Shown in pieces: positions 20,037-30,200 of a stretch of DNA of 64,000 bases. Position 1 is the first letter of the stretch; each line of letters opens with the position of its first letter. The translations under genes and the position numbers were made by a program. This DNA comes from Alteromonas profundi (GTDB lineage: Bacteria; Pseudomonadota; Gammaproteobacteria; Enterobacterales; Alteromonadaceae), in the NCBI RefSeq assembly GCF_010500865.1, contig NZ_JAAAWN010000005.1, positions 180,416-244,415 of the forward strand, in the 5' to 3' direction. The notes beneath the pieces were generated by a model, which was not told where the DNA came from, searched no databases, and worked only from the letters and a program-made list of their open reading frames with translations.

Positions 20037-21011
20037 ATGGCAAGACGTCGTAAAGGCCGTAACATAAACGGCATAGTGTTGCTAGATAAGCCCCTCGGCG
20101 GCTCATCCAATCAGTTATTGCAGAAAGTAAGGTGGCTGTATAAAGCTGCTAAAGCAGGACATACTGGCGCGTTAGACCCGCTAGCAAGCGGTATGTTGCC
20201 TCTTTGTTTGGGCGAAGCGACTAAGTTTTCTCAGTTTTTACTTGATGCGGAAAAAACCTATGAAGTTACCGCTAAACTCGGTATTCGCACCACAACCTCT
20301 GACGCTGATGGAGAGGTGGTTGACGAAAAGCCAGTGGACGTGGATGAAGCGACTGTACGTGAAGCTTGCCTTAGCTTTTTGGGCAAAAGTAAGCAAATCC
20401 CCTCCATGTTTTCGGCACTTAAACATCAAGGTAAGCCGCTTTATTACTATGCTCGTCAAGGGATAGAGATAGAGCGTGAACCACGAGATATCGAGGTGTA
20501 CGAGTTGGAAGTGACCCGTGTGGCGCTCCCTTTCGTTGATATGCGAATAAAGTGTAGCAAAGGTACCTATATACGCTCTATTGTGGATGATCTCGGTCAA
20601 AACTTAGGGTGCGGGGCTTATGTAACGCGTTTGCACCGAACGGAAGTGGCTGATTATCCAACCGATAAAATGGTCTCGCTTGATACGTTAATTACGCTTC
20701 AAGAATCTTTGCAAGAGGGTGATTTTAAAGCCCTTGATGATCTACTTATTCCTATGGACACTGCAGTAAGCCGCCTTTTGAAAGTTGTGGTAGACGATAC
20801 TGAGCGTATGCGTTTCGATCATGGCCAGAGCGTTGAAGGTCAAAGCGACCATCAGCTAGAAGAGGGTGAAGCTTATCGTGTTTATCATGGTGAGGGGCCG
20901 GGTGCATTATTCTTAGGCGTAGGTGAGGGTGTTAAGAACCCTAAAGATCAGCGTGCAAACACCGGCAAAGTTTTTGTCAATCCCAAACGGCGTGTGGTGT
21001 ACGAACAATAA
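20037..21011 (+). CDS. truB: tRNA pseudouridine(55) synthase TruB
   Basis: 324-residue enzyme that makes pseudouridine-55 in the T-loop of tRNAs. The catalytic Asp is in [15 protein letters not shown], followed by [11 protein letters not shown] and [31 protein letters not shown] is also typical. The C-terminal PUA-like domain is present. It starts at the base after the rbfA stop, with GGAG within the rbfA end. Confidence 0.96.
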   Translation: MARRRKGRNINGIVLLDKPLGGSSNQLLQKVRWLYKAAKAGHTGALDPLASGMLPLCLGEATKFSQFLLDAEKTYEVTAKLGIRTTTSDADGEVVDEKPVDVDEATVREACLSFLGKSKQIPSMFSALKHQGKPLYYYARQGIEIEREPRDIEVYELEVTRVALPFVDMRIKCSKGTYIRSIVDDLGQNLGCGAYVTRLHRTEVADYPTDKMVSLDTLITLQESLQEGDFKALDDLLIPMDTAVSRLLKVVVDDTERMRFDHGQSVEGQSDHQLEEGEAYRVYHGEGPGALFLGVGEGVKNPKDQRANTGKVFVNPKRRVVYEQ

Positions 21012-21113
21012 AGTTGGCTTTTTCCTTGCTAACTTTTACTTCGTCATTATAATACGCGCTTCATTCCGTTCTGCTGAATTAGTGATCGGCGGAACTTAAC
21101 TTAGGAGAATGAT

Positions 21114-21383
21114 ATGTCACTAACTAAAGAAGAAACCGGGAAAATTGTAGCTGAGTACGGCGTTAAAGAAGGCGACACTGGTTCACCAGAAGTTCAGGTT
21201 GCGTTACTTACTCACAACATCAACAAGCTTCAAGGTCACTTTGCTGATCATAAGAAAGATCACCACTCACGTCGTGGTCTTCTACGCATGGTTAGCCAGC
21301 GTCGTAAGCTTCTAGACTACCTTAAAGGCAAGAACGCTGAGCGTTATCTTGACCTTATCAAGCGTCTTGGCCTACGTCGATAA
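21114..21383 (+). CDS. rpsO: 30S ribosomal protein S15
   Basis: 89-residue primary 16S rRNA-binding protein, the standard length. Typical [18 protein letters not shown] and [20 protein letters not shown] segments bind the central domain. AGGAG lies 6 bases before the ATG. The 102-base gap after truB probably holds its own promoter and the S15 autoregulatory leader. A strong terminator follows. Confidence 0.97.
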   Translation: MSLTKEETGKIVAEYGVKEGDTGSPEVQVALLTHNINKLQGHFADHKKDHHSRRGLLRMVSQRRKLLDYLKGKNAERYLDLIKRLGLRR

Positions 21384-21397
21384 GACATGGTTTCATG

Positions 21398-21426
21398 AAA
21401 AAAGCGCCTTTACGGCGCTTTTTTTA
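21398..21426 (+). terminator. Rho-independent terminator after rpsO
   Basis: AAAAAAGCGCC, TTTAC loop, GGCGCTTTTTTT. It ends the translation operon. Confidence 0.9.
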
Positions 21427-21528
21427 TAGCTGTTGAACCCACCGAGTTACTGGCGCCACTCAGAACGTAGGTGCCTAAGGGTTATCCCCCTTAAGCGCCT
21501 ACCCGCTGGTACTCACATCTAAACACAA

Positions 21529-22344
21529 TTATTGGTTGGCAGAGGGCTGTGATGCCGGTGCTGAGCCGCCGCCACTGTTGGTTCTTTTCGACACCACCTT
21601 AGTGGCAATTTCTCGAATCTCATTTTCCAAACCAGTAATACGCCCCGACAAGGAACTATTCCGGGTTTCCAGCACAGATAACTTATCATTTAGGTTTTTA
21701 ATCTGCTGCTCATAGCCTCGTTTATCGCCCGCAGCCTGTTCTATTTGAACATTTAGCGCAAGAATTTCATCAGCAAGTGATGCTAGTTGTTTTTTCACCG
21801 AGCCAATTTCGCTATTTTGCGCCTTAACGTCACCGCCAACCGCGTTGATTTGTTTATCTAAGCTTGTTTTTACCGAACCAACCCGATCCCCTAAATCAGC
21901 GATTTCTTTTTGGTTTCTACGCCAAGCCGAGGCCCATAATTTGTCCATCTGTTCCCACAGCTCAGTGGTTTTATTCGACAACTCGGTTACTTTTACCTGC
22001 AGAGCCACGGTGGATTCACCAATTTCTTCGCCTGTAGCCGATAACCTTTTTTCTAATTGTGCAATACGCGCTTCAGCGTCGCTCGCTTGAGCTTTTTGTT
22101 GTTCAAGTAAAGTGTAAAGGTAATAGCACCCCCCTAAGCCAGCAAACGCAACAAGGGCCACTAATGTTACCCATATGCCATTTCCACCAGAAGACTTAGT
22201 ATTAGAAGAGGATGTTTTCGGCGAAGAGGGCGGTACCGGTGTGCCTTTTTGCTTCTCTGGTTGCCGTTTCTGCTGGTAATCGCGACGATCCTCTTCATCT
22301 AACCGAATGGTTGGAAAATCATCGTTTTTCGAATTATCTGCCAT
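21529..22344 (-). CDS. single-pass membrane protein with long coiled coil
   Basis: 271-residue protein of unknown function. Residues 1-55 are polar, rich in Asp, Lys, Ser and Pro; residues 57-78 form one hydrophobic segment (around WVTLVALVAFAGLGGCYYLY); residues 80-250 are heptad-patterned coiled coil rich in Glu, Lys, Gln and Leu; the tail is Gly/Ser/Ala/Pro. The charge pattern suggests an inner-membrane protein with the coiled coil in the periplasm. No catalytic motif is seen. It is a lone gene, convergent with rpsO, and might be a structural or division-associated factor, but nothing here proves that. Confidence 0.8.
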   Translation of the reverse strand: MADNSKNDDFPTIRLDEEDRRDYQQKRQPEKQKGTPVPPSSPKTSSSNTKSSGGNGIWVTLVALVAFAGLGGCYYLYTLLEQQKAQASDAEARIAQLEKRLSATGEEIGESTVALQVKVTELSNKTTELWEQMDKLWASAWRRNQKEIADLGDRVGSVKTSLDKQINAVGGDVKAQNSEIGSVKKQLASLADEILALNVQIEQAAGDKRGYEQQIKNLNDKLSVLETRNSSLSGRITGLENEIREIATKVVSKRTNSGGGSAPASQPSANQ

Positions 22345-22485
22345 AGTAGATTAATATCTCTCGTTCTTAGAAATGCCGCCGCTTTAAACAGATTAAAGCG
22401 GCGCTGTTACTTTTTAATAGCGCTCAATTTGATGTTATCTTGATTTGCGGTTAAATACCAACGCTATGCTATGAGTTTAGCCGCG

Positions 22486-24042
22486 CTAATCGTCACCACC
22501 AATCCATTCAACGCGATAGAGATCTCTGCGTCTGTCCAAATAGTTTCTTACTGAGCCCTCATTTTGAAGCTTAGTTAGTTTGTCGAGATCTAAATCTACA
22601 ATTAAGGTCATCTCAGTATTCGGGGTAGTTTCAGACACTATCGCGTCATGGGGAAACGCAAAATCGCTGGGTGAAAACACTGCCGTTTGACCGTATTGAA
22701 TGTCGACGTTGTCTACCTTGGGCAAGTTACCTACGCTGCCTGCTATAGCAACATAACATTCATTTTCAATCGCTCGGGCTTGGGCACATCGTTGAACACG
22801 TAGATACCCGTTTTTAGTGTCTGTCCAAAATGGTACAAACAAAATTTGCATCTCTTGTTCCGATAGTATGCGAGCAAGTTCAGGGAACTCCACGTCGTAA
22901 CAAATAAGTACGCCAATTTTACCAAAATCGGTATCAAATACTTTTAAGCTATTGCCGCCTTTCATGATCCAGTCTTTCTTCTCATGGGGGGTAGGATGAA
23001 GCTTGTATTGGCTTTCTATAGTGCCATCCCGCTTACAAATATAACTTACGTTGTAAAGCTGATCGTCTTCCACCACCGGCATTGAGCCCGCGATAATAGT
23101 AATATTGTAAGACACAGCTAAGTGAGAAATCGCCGTAAGTAATTCATCTGTGTAAGTTGCTAAATGCCATATGGCATCAATTGACGTATCTGAAGGGCTA
23201 AGGCCCATTAAGGGCGCGTTAAAGAATTCCGGGAATAACGCAACATCGCAGGAGTAGTCAGACAATGCGTCAACAAAGTACTCTACCTGTTGTAAAAGCT
23301 CTTCAACGTTATTGAAATAGCGCATTTGCCACTGGATACAGCCAATACGCGCACTCGACTTTCTCCCCGCTATAAGTGATGGGCTACTTGGCTCGTAATA
23401 AATATTGTGCCATTGAAGCAACGTAGCATAGCCCTTGGACGCTTCATCTTCAGGAAGATAAGCGCTCAATACTTGTTTAACTTCAAATCCATTAGAAATT
23501 TGAAAGGTTAAAATAGGGTCGTAAATATCTTTCGATTTTACTTGCTCTATGTATTCATAAGGGGATAGCTCAGAGGCATAGTTCTTATAATTGGGAATAC
23601 GCCCACCTGCCATAATGGATTTCAAGTTTAGATTACGGCAGAGCTCTTTACGCGCTTCGTACAAGCGGCGGCCAAGACGCAATCCACGGTATTCTTTTGA
23701 TACAATTACTTCCACCCCGTAAAGCACATCGCCATTAGGATCATGGGTGGTTAAGTACGCGTCACCGGTAATTTCATCATAGCTATGTTTATCGCCAAAT
23801 TGATCGTAATCGACGATAACAGAAATGGCGAAGGCCACAACTTTGCCTTTATCTTCTATGCAAATTTGTCCTTCCGGGAAAGTGGTAACTTGCGCTTTGT
23901 AGTTTGAATACGGCCATGCACCGCCTACATTGGCATAAATATCATCCATTAAGGCTTTGATATCGTTATAATCGTCTAACCGCAAGTTTCTAAGGGCTAG
24001 ATGGTGTTCAGTTTCTTCAATCACTGTTTGGTCTTGGCTCAT
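22486..24042 (-). CDS. bifunctional GNAT acetyltransferase / carbon-nitrogen hydrolase
   Basis: 518-residue cytoplasmic fusion. The N-terminal half (1-205) is a GNAT acetyltransferase-like domain with the acetyl-CoA loop around SKEYRGLRLGRRLYEARKE. The C-terminal half (225-510) is a nitrilase-superfamily amidase with the full triad: E272 in LFPEFFNAP, K347 in QYKLHP and C381 in LICYDVEFPE. The same fusion occurs as a recognised but poorly characterised protein class in other bacteria. Likely substrates are amides or omega-amides that are first or later acylated; no neighbour identifies them. Monocistronic, with 468 bases to the divergent TPR gene. Confidence 0.9.
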   Translation of the reverse strand: MSQDQTVIEETEHHLALRNLRLDDYNDIKALMDDIYANVGGAWPYSNYKAQVTTFPEGQICIEDKGKVVAFAISVIVDYDQFGDKHSYDEITGDAYLTTHDPNGDVLYGVEVIVSKEYRGLRLGRRLYEARKELCRNLNLKSIMAGGRIPNYKNYASELSPYEYIEQVKSKDIYDPILTFQISNGFEVKQVLSAYLPEDEASKGYATLLQWHNIYYEPSSPSLIAGRKSSARIGCIQWQMRYFNNVEELLQQVEYFVDALSDYSCDVALFPEFFNAPLMGLSPSDTSIDAIWHLATYTDELLTAISHLAVSYNITIIAGSMPVVEDDQLYNVSYICKRDGTIESQYKLHPTPHEKKDWIMKGGNSLKVFDTDFGKIGVLICYDVEFPELARILSEQEMQILFVPFWTDTKNGYLRVQRCAQARAIENECYVAIAGSVGNLPKVDNVDIQYGQTAVFSPSDFAFPHDAIVSETTPNTEMTLIVDLDLDKLTKLQNEGSVRNYLDRRRDLYRVEWIGGDD

Positions 24043-24510
24043 GATTTTTTCACCAATTGTATGTTTCTATTACATGGCTTATCTAAACACGCTTTGCGTT
24101 ACTTTTATACTTAAATCAACGCCTTTGCTGAGTATATGGTGGAATATCGACCAGTAGGAATAGGCGTAAATAGTGAAACACTATTATGCCGCGCTTTTGC
24201 TTGTCTGCGTTGGGGCGTTTACGGTATATAGGTAAAGGTTTCAACGCTAAACCCGGTGACATAGTCCATAGTCGTCAAATTGCAGCCTATGCCGATATTG
24301 AGAACAGCGTTAAATTAGCGCCCGCTATCATCCAACAGTAGCGTAGACACTCACTCTAGTGCTACTATCTCATCGGCAAGCTAAAAGATAATACGTACCA
24401 GTAGGGTATGTTGTAGTATGGCTTGTGTTGCAATGGATGCATAGAATATATAAAAACGATTAAAGCTCCATAATATGCCTTAGGGATAAGCAGTAAAAGT
24501 GATGAGTTAA
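24043..24510. other. intergenic region with possible decayed small gene
   Basis: Spacer between divergent genes. At 24173 a GTG frame reads as a signal peptide-like start (VKHYYAALLLVCVGAF) but stops after 20 codons. The next frame, open from an ATG at 24186 to 24341 (51 codons), continues with protein-like sequence around GFNAKPGDIVHSRQIAAYAD. The two together look like one small secreted-protein gene with a frameshift. No ribosome binding site is evident, so this is weak. Nothing else is seen. Confidence 0.3.
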
Positions 24511-26196
24511 ATGTCAGTACAAATTCCATCCCCCACCTCTGTTGAAGATTTACGTTTCTTGGTTATCGATAACCAAGGACTTGTACATGACGTGATTTCT
24601 TCCGCCTTGTTTGATATGGGCATTAAGCATGTAAGTAATGCGCACAATGCATATCATGCTAAGCGTTTATGTGAAAAGATCCATTTCGATTTCGTTTTGC
24701 TGGCGTTTAATGTTAGTCACGACAAAGATGGCTTTCATTTGTTTGAAGAACTCAAACATTTAAACTATATCAATGAAACTACAACGGTTATCTTCCTAAG
24801 CGCAGAAACATCGCCGGAATTGGTTAATTGTATCGTTGAATTACAACCCGATGATTTCTGGGTTAAGCCCCTCAAGCGGGTAAGTATCGAATCCCGTCTT
24901 AGCTATTTGCTTCAAACGCGTTATAAGCTTCATAAAATGCTTTACTGCATGCAAATAGGCGAGTACGCCACTGCTATGTACTATGCAGAACGGCAACTCC
25001 AAGACGCTACGCTTACAGATTTCCATCCTCGTATTAAGCGCTTAATTGGTGAATGCCTGATACAACTTAGCGATTTCGAGCGCGCTGAAAGCTACTACCG
25101 TGAATTATTGCAATCAATGGATCACGCATGGGTACATATAGGTTTAGCTAAGTCCTTGTTACGACAAGACGCATTAGAAGAAGCGCAATTATTGGTAGAC
25201 GATTTATTAAACCGGGCGGATACCCGTTTTCTTACTTACGACCTACTAGCGCAATACTTTATAGAAAAAGAGCAGTTTGAACTTGCCTACGAACAAATTA
25301 AGCAAGCCAGTAAGTTAGCCCCGCGCAATATTGAACGAAATAAGCGGTTATGCGATTTAGCCCGATTAACCCACGACAAAGTGGGGCAGTTAGTGGCTGT
25401 GCAGAATATGGCGAAATTTGCTAAAAATTCAATTCATGACTCTCCGCAATTAGCGCTGAATGTGGTGCGCTCAACGATAGATTTGGCCAGTAGCCTAGGA
25501 AGCACTGAAAGCCACAACTATATTGTAAAAGCAGAGTCGCACCTTGAAGAGCTAGCAAAGCAAAGTCATATGCAAGTAGAATTGGGTGAGCAGCTCACTG
25601 TTACGAAGGCGCGTGTGTTGTGCTTAAAAAATGATAAGCGAGGCGCTGAATCTATAATGTCCTCTATTCCGGCTAATTCAAAAGGAATGTCGATGGATGA
25701 CAACCTCGACAAAATGAAAGCTTTTCACGAATTAGGCATGAAGGAACATTGCATTAGTATTCTTGCGCAGTTGCGTAAGCAAATAGAGGGAGATACATTC
25801 TCTTCTCAAGTGGTCGATGAATATTTAAAGCAGGAATCTATAGAGCGTACCGAAATACAATTTACGGCCAAAGAATTAAAGCATATGGCGACGGTAAACT
25901 ATAAGGAAAACCGTCTGCAACCTGCTTATAACAACTTGCGTCAAGCACTTACGATTGCGCCAAAGGATAAACAAATAGCCCTTAGTCTGTTAAAGGTGGC
26001 TAATCAGCTTCGCCTGCAGGCTCCCCTTACGCCTCCTCAAATCAAAGTAGTCACTCGCGCTGCAAAGCTACTCACTCGCGAAAGGCTCTCGCCAACACAG
26101 CGACAAAAATGTGACCAGTATGTAGAGGCCCTCGGTATAGACTTAACATCGAAAGATGATGAAGATACGTCGGCACTATTAAAGTCTACTCGCTAA
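24511..26196 (+). CDS. TPR protein with degenerate receiver domain
   Basis: 561-residue protein. Residues 12-130 have a response-regulator receiver fold, but the phospho-acceptor Asp is replaced: the usual LLDxxMP position reads LLAFNVS, and the N-terminal acid pair is VIDNQ rather than DD. The conserved Lys is kept in WVKPL. Residues ~145-300 and ~440-540 contain tetratricopeptide-like helical repeats. It may be a phosphorylation-independent scaffold or interact with a kinase without accepting phosphate. Related receiver-TPR proteins occur in Alteromonadales and Vibrio, generally of unknown role. No kinase gene is adjacent. Confidence 0.85.
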   Translation: MSVQIPSPTSVEDLRFLVIDNQGLVHDVISSALFDMGIKHVSNAHNAYHAKRLCEKIHFDFVLLAFNVSHDKDGFHLFEELKHLNYINETTTVIFLSAETSPELVNCIVELQPDDFWVKPLKRVSIESRLSYLLQTRYKLHKMLYCMQIGEYATAMYYAERQLQDATLTDFHPRIKRLIGECLIQLSDFERAESYYRELLQSMDHAWVHIGLAKSLLRQDALEEAQLLVDDLLNRADTRFLTYDLLAQYFIEKEQFELAYEQIKQASKLAPRNIERNKRLCDLARLTHDKVGQLVAVQNMAKFAKNSIHDSPQLALNVVRSTIDLASSLGSTESHNYIVKAESHLEELAKQSHMQVELGEQLTVTKARVLCLKNDKRGAESIMSSIPANSKGMSMDDNLDKMKAFHELGMKEHCISILAQLRKQIEGDTFSSQVVDEYLKQESIERTEIQFTAKELKHMATVNYKENRLQPAYNNLRQALTIAPKDKQIALSLLKVANQLRLQAPLTPPQIKVVTRAAKLLTRERLSPTQRQKCDQYVEALGIDLTSKDDEDTSALLKSTR

Positions 26197-26377
26197 ATGT
26201 TGTGTAGGGTTAGGCGGCACATGTAATGACACGTAGAATAGTGTTTTGTGTTGTTAGTGTTAAACCCAATGCGCTTACGGTGTGACTAAAGTAAAATAAT
26301 AAATATTGCCTCTATCAGCCTGGCGTTCTAGAGTATTAGTAGGTTTCGCCGCTTATAGTATCGTCAGGAGTTTGCCT

Positions 26378-26980
26378 GTGCTCGTCGCAATTAGTGCCGT
26401 ATTACTATCTTCATCTATAGGCTTACCCATAGCACCTAGCCCATGGCAGAGCAGTGGCGTGTTAAACGCTGATGTTGTCATACATACATATATGGATTAC
26501 CAATGCCGATTTTGTCGGCAACAATTAACGGTAATGCAACGGCTTGTTAACCGCAATGCTAACTCAATACGGTGGGTTAGCTGGCTGTGGCCTAGTAACA
26601 ATATACGTTCTCAGCATTTTGCGAAAGTAGGCTATTGTGTGGGTACGCATTATGGTAACAGTGCTTTTACACAGTTCAATCAACAGTTTTACGCGTTACC
26701 TCCTTCTCTACACGACGTTGAAGGTATTGCAATGCGTATTAGTCTACAAATTCCGAATATAGACAAAGCGGTAATAGAACATTGTTTAACCGCAAAACAA
26801 ACGAGCGAGTACTTTGTTCAAGTTAATCGGTTTGCTCAGCAAGATGCCAGCTTCGTGGGTACACCGGGTATGATTATTCAGGTGAACGGAATACAAGTGA
26901 AACTACAAGGTTTTCAATCTAGCGCTGCTCTTGAAGCAAGTATAAAAAAAGCCGCTTCACGTGATGAAGCGGCTTTTTAA
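26378..26980 (+). CDS. DsbA/thioredoxin-fold periplasmic oxidoreductase
   Basis: Thioredoxin-superfamily thiol oxidoreductase of DsbA-like type. Residue numbers are from the GTG at 26378, which I prefer because AGGAG lies 7 bases upstream and it leaves a signal peptide of about 20 residues; a TTG at 26306 would add 24 residues. The redox motif C43-R-F-C46 follows MDYQ, and the cis-Pro loop is GTPGM. The ~200-residue size and C-terminal VNGIQVKLQGFQS fit the DsbA/DsbG-like thioredoxin_4 group. The last codons overlap the terminator stem. Confidence 0.78.
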   Translation: MLVAISAVLLSSSIGLPIAPSPWQSSGVLNADVVIHTYMDYQCRFCRQQLTVMQRLVNRNANSIRWVSWLWPSNNIRSQHFAKVGYCVGTHYGNSAFTQFNQQFYALPPSLHDVEGIAMRISLQIPNIDKAVIEHCLTAKQTSEYFVQVNRFAQQDASFVGTPGMIIQVNGIQVKLQGFQSSAALEASIKKAASRDEAAF

Positions 26981-26984
26981 GATT
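26946..26984. terminator. bidirectional terminator overlapping a gene end
   Basis: AAAAAAGCCGCTTCA, CGTGA loop, TGAAGCGGCTTTTT. It encodes the last residues (KKAASRDEAAF) of the DsbA-like protein and also ends the convergent minus-strand operon. Confidence 0.85.
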
Positions 26985-26992
26985 GGCAAAGG

Positions 26993-27241
26993 CTATTTTA
27001 CAATTTTTCTGCTTTCTATCTTCTGCGTTATTTCTGCTCTTTTTCTCTCGCGTTGCTGGTTGATAAGGGCCTCACGCTCAGCCATTCGTATTTGCCTTTG
27101 CTCATGTTTTTGTTTAGCTAGAGCGATACGTTGTTGCTCGGCTGTCACTTGGGGCTCTTGCGGCAACGTCAGTTCTTCCCCTATCACCGAAGTGGAGAGT
27201 AAACCTAGGGCAACAAGGGCTGATAGTGTTTGCATCTTCAT
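26993..27241 (-). CDS. small periplasmic protein, function unknown
   Basis: 82 residues with a clear signal peptide (MKMQTLSALVALGLLSTSVIG) and a mature part of about 60 residues rich in Gln, Arg, Glu and Lys, predicted helical. AAGGAGA precedes the ATG by 8 bases. It starts 18 bases after the stop of the large secreted protein and is last in the operon that begins with the PEP-CTERM gene. I do not recognise the family. Confidence 0.65.
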   Translation of the reverse strand: MKMQTLSALVALGLLSTSVIGEELTLPQEPQVTAEQQRIALAKQKHEQRQIRMAEREALINQQRERKRAEITQKIESRKIVK

Positions 27242-27259
27242 CTTTATCTCTCCTTAAGG

Positions 27260-30200
27260 TTACAAGATGTTTAAATAATACACGGGGGCGCGGCTAGAAC
27301 TAATATCAATGTCTATTGCTCTTGGTAACCCCCCTTCCAAACGACAATGGCCTATCTCTACAAAACGATAAAAATAAGGGCCGTCATAGGCTTCGATGTT
27401 AAGGTAACCAGGTCGTACGTTAAAAGTAACCTCACCGTTGCTGTCTGTTGGCGTACTGTTACCACTACTATTCTCGCCAAACCACTGCACTACCAAGCCC
27501 TCGACGACTTCTCCAACCTCATCAAAAACAGTTACTTTAACGTTGCATTGCTCAATACCGTTAATGTCTATTATGCGCGGCTCATCCCAGCGCGTCAGAA
27601 TGCTAGAGAAGTAATAGCGATTACCTAGCACTGAATCGAAGACGTTTCCATTGGTATATCCAAGTCCACCGTAAAGAGTTACGCTTCCGTTAGCATCAGT
27701 ATTACCCGAGTCAACCACATTTGTGCCGCCGGTATAGCTTGCAATTTCAACATCTGCGCCTGTAACAGCATCACCACTAGTATTAAGAACGGTTATTTCC
27801 ACAGGGGCTTCATCGAAGTCACCTATATCACGTTCTGTTGGATTTTGGCTCCATATGTCAAACTCGTAATAACGGTTTGCTGAAGGATCATCGGCGGTGG
27901 CACCGTAGAGATAAATTTCACCCGTGCTCACTGGTATAGGTATAGGGCCGTAACTCGTGTCAGTCGGAAGCATAGGTATATAGTCATAGAGCCATACATA
28001 ACCAGATCCGTTGGAAAACTCTTCAAATGAATAAAGACTAATTTCTAAGCCAATTTCGGACACGAAGGGGTTGTCCACAATATCGCCAGAAAGCGATGAC
28101 CATAATGTAGGCAGGAATATATCAAGGTAGCAAGATGTCGAGCCATCATCGGCAATACTACAACCATTAGTTTGAGAGGAAGCGCTTGCAGCTTGTATGC
28201 TGGGTATAATATCTATTCCACCATTATAGAAGTCGTCAAGGTACTGCTCCTGCGCCCATTGTACACCGTCTTTTTCGAAGAAAACTATAACGGCGCCTGT
28301 TGAGTAATACTGCTGGTCGCCATCCAAATCACAACGCTGTAAATTAAGAGAAAAGGAGAATTCGCCCGACGCATTGGTTGTTGCAGTTTGGTTTAGCTCC
28401 TCACAATCCCAATTAAAGTATTGCACATCAATAAAGGGGGTAGGTTGGCCATCTGTACCGTAAACAACCCCGTTAACCTCGTATTCAAAGCTAGAGGCCA
28501 CGGTTATCCAGCGGTTGGCAATTGTCTCTGCGCCTTGCGGATCTGATGCTGTTAATTCTATTTGACAATATTCCACAGGGTACGACAGCGAGTTTGGCGC
28601 AGTAAACGTATTACTAAAGTGGGTTCCTGAGATACCATTTTGCGGCGTGTTATCGATGCTACCTAAAGAAGTATCACCGTAATAACCGCAATTTGTTTGC
28701 CAGTCTAACCTTACATCTTCACCTTCGGGATCGGTGACGGTCACCGACAAACCCATGCTTTCGCCCATTAATAAAAACGTTTCATTTAACGCAAACTCTG
28801 TAATAACGGGGGGAAGATTAATATTAGACAAATCTATAGGTAATATGCCATCCGCTACACCATCTTGGTAATCTAGCAACCAGCAGGCGCCGCTTAACGT
28901 ACCGGTTAAACAACTACCATTTTCAGTCGGTGTAGGGAAGTTAGCTGCCTGGGTAACTGACGTAGTTAATGAGTAAGTACTGTCTGCATCGGAAGCCAGA
29001 TAAAACTTAGTACCTCCTAAGAACGTATAGACACGAATACTCTGTTCATCTAATGGCATCGATATTTTAACCGTAAAGGCGTCGAATTCGTCATTACCAC
29101 TAGCGCAACCGCGAGCAGGTGAAGAGCCATTGTAAGTTGCACCTTCGGCATACCAGTTTAGGTTGTTTAGCGACTCACCCGTAGTCTCGTCGCGCATTTC
29201 ATAGCGCAAACAGGAATGGGTAGTAATAGGTTGGTCGTAGTTCCACCACGTAAAGTGTTCAACGTTGCCGCAAATAAGCAATTCGCCGTCTCGTTCGACA
29301 ACTTCGCCTTCACCTTCTTCAATCCATAGGCCTTGTTCTTCATCGTAATACCATAAGGGAATTGTATTGCCTTCAACGAGGCCTGTGGTGGCACGCATAC
29401 ACACTTCGGCAGGGCCATTTAATTCAGAAATTTCATTTCCGTCTTGATCTTGAAGGTTAAACTCCATCATGCCGAAAGACTCTAACGTAACGGGATCATC
29501 AACATTCGGATCTGCACCTTCGGGAAGCGCAAGTAAATCACCCCCTGGCGATGACAGTAAATCATCGGTTTCTGGGTTAAGGTAGGTGACAGTACCTACC
29601 ACTTGAGTAGCGCCATCAGGTAAAGAGCCGGTAGGGATTTCAAGTGAGCCCACAGGGCTACCTTCCTTAACAATAACCACGCCACCATCAGCAGTGACAT
29701 CATCGAATTCGTCAAGAATGTCAGATACTTGCTGTAGGTTTACCGTAATACTATAGTCACGATTGTCACCCTCCATTTTAACTTTTACGTTACCGGTAGA
29801 AAAACCACCTGCGTTAATAGTTATTGGAACGAAATTACTGCTCCCATCATTTCTCAGGGTATCTGGGCCCACAGCCCCAGAAAAGCTACCATCCATATCG
29901 GTAAACAAGGTTGTACCGCCAAGACCAAGCTGTACACTCGCATTTTCTAACGCAGAGCCGTTACCTAGTACCAGCCCTGATACGAGAATACACATATTAG
30001 TGTCATCACCAGGGCAAAAATCATCGCTGTCGCAGATATTATCTTCATCTGCATCATTAAGAGGATCGGCGGGACATACGTCTACATCACCACAAATACC
30101 ATCGCTATCGGCATCGTTGTCAGGGTCAAGCGGACATATGTCTTCATTATCTGGTACACCATCGTTGTCACTATCAGTAACCTCCTCGGTGAATTGCATT

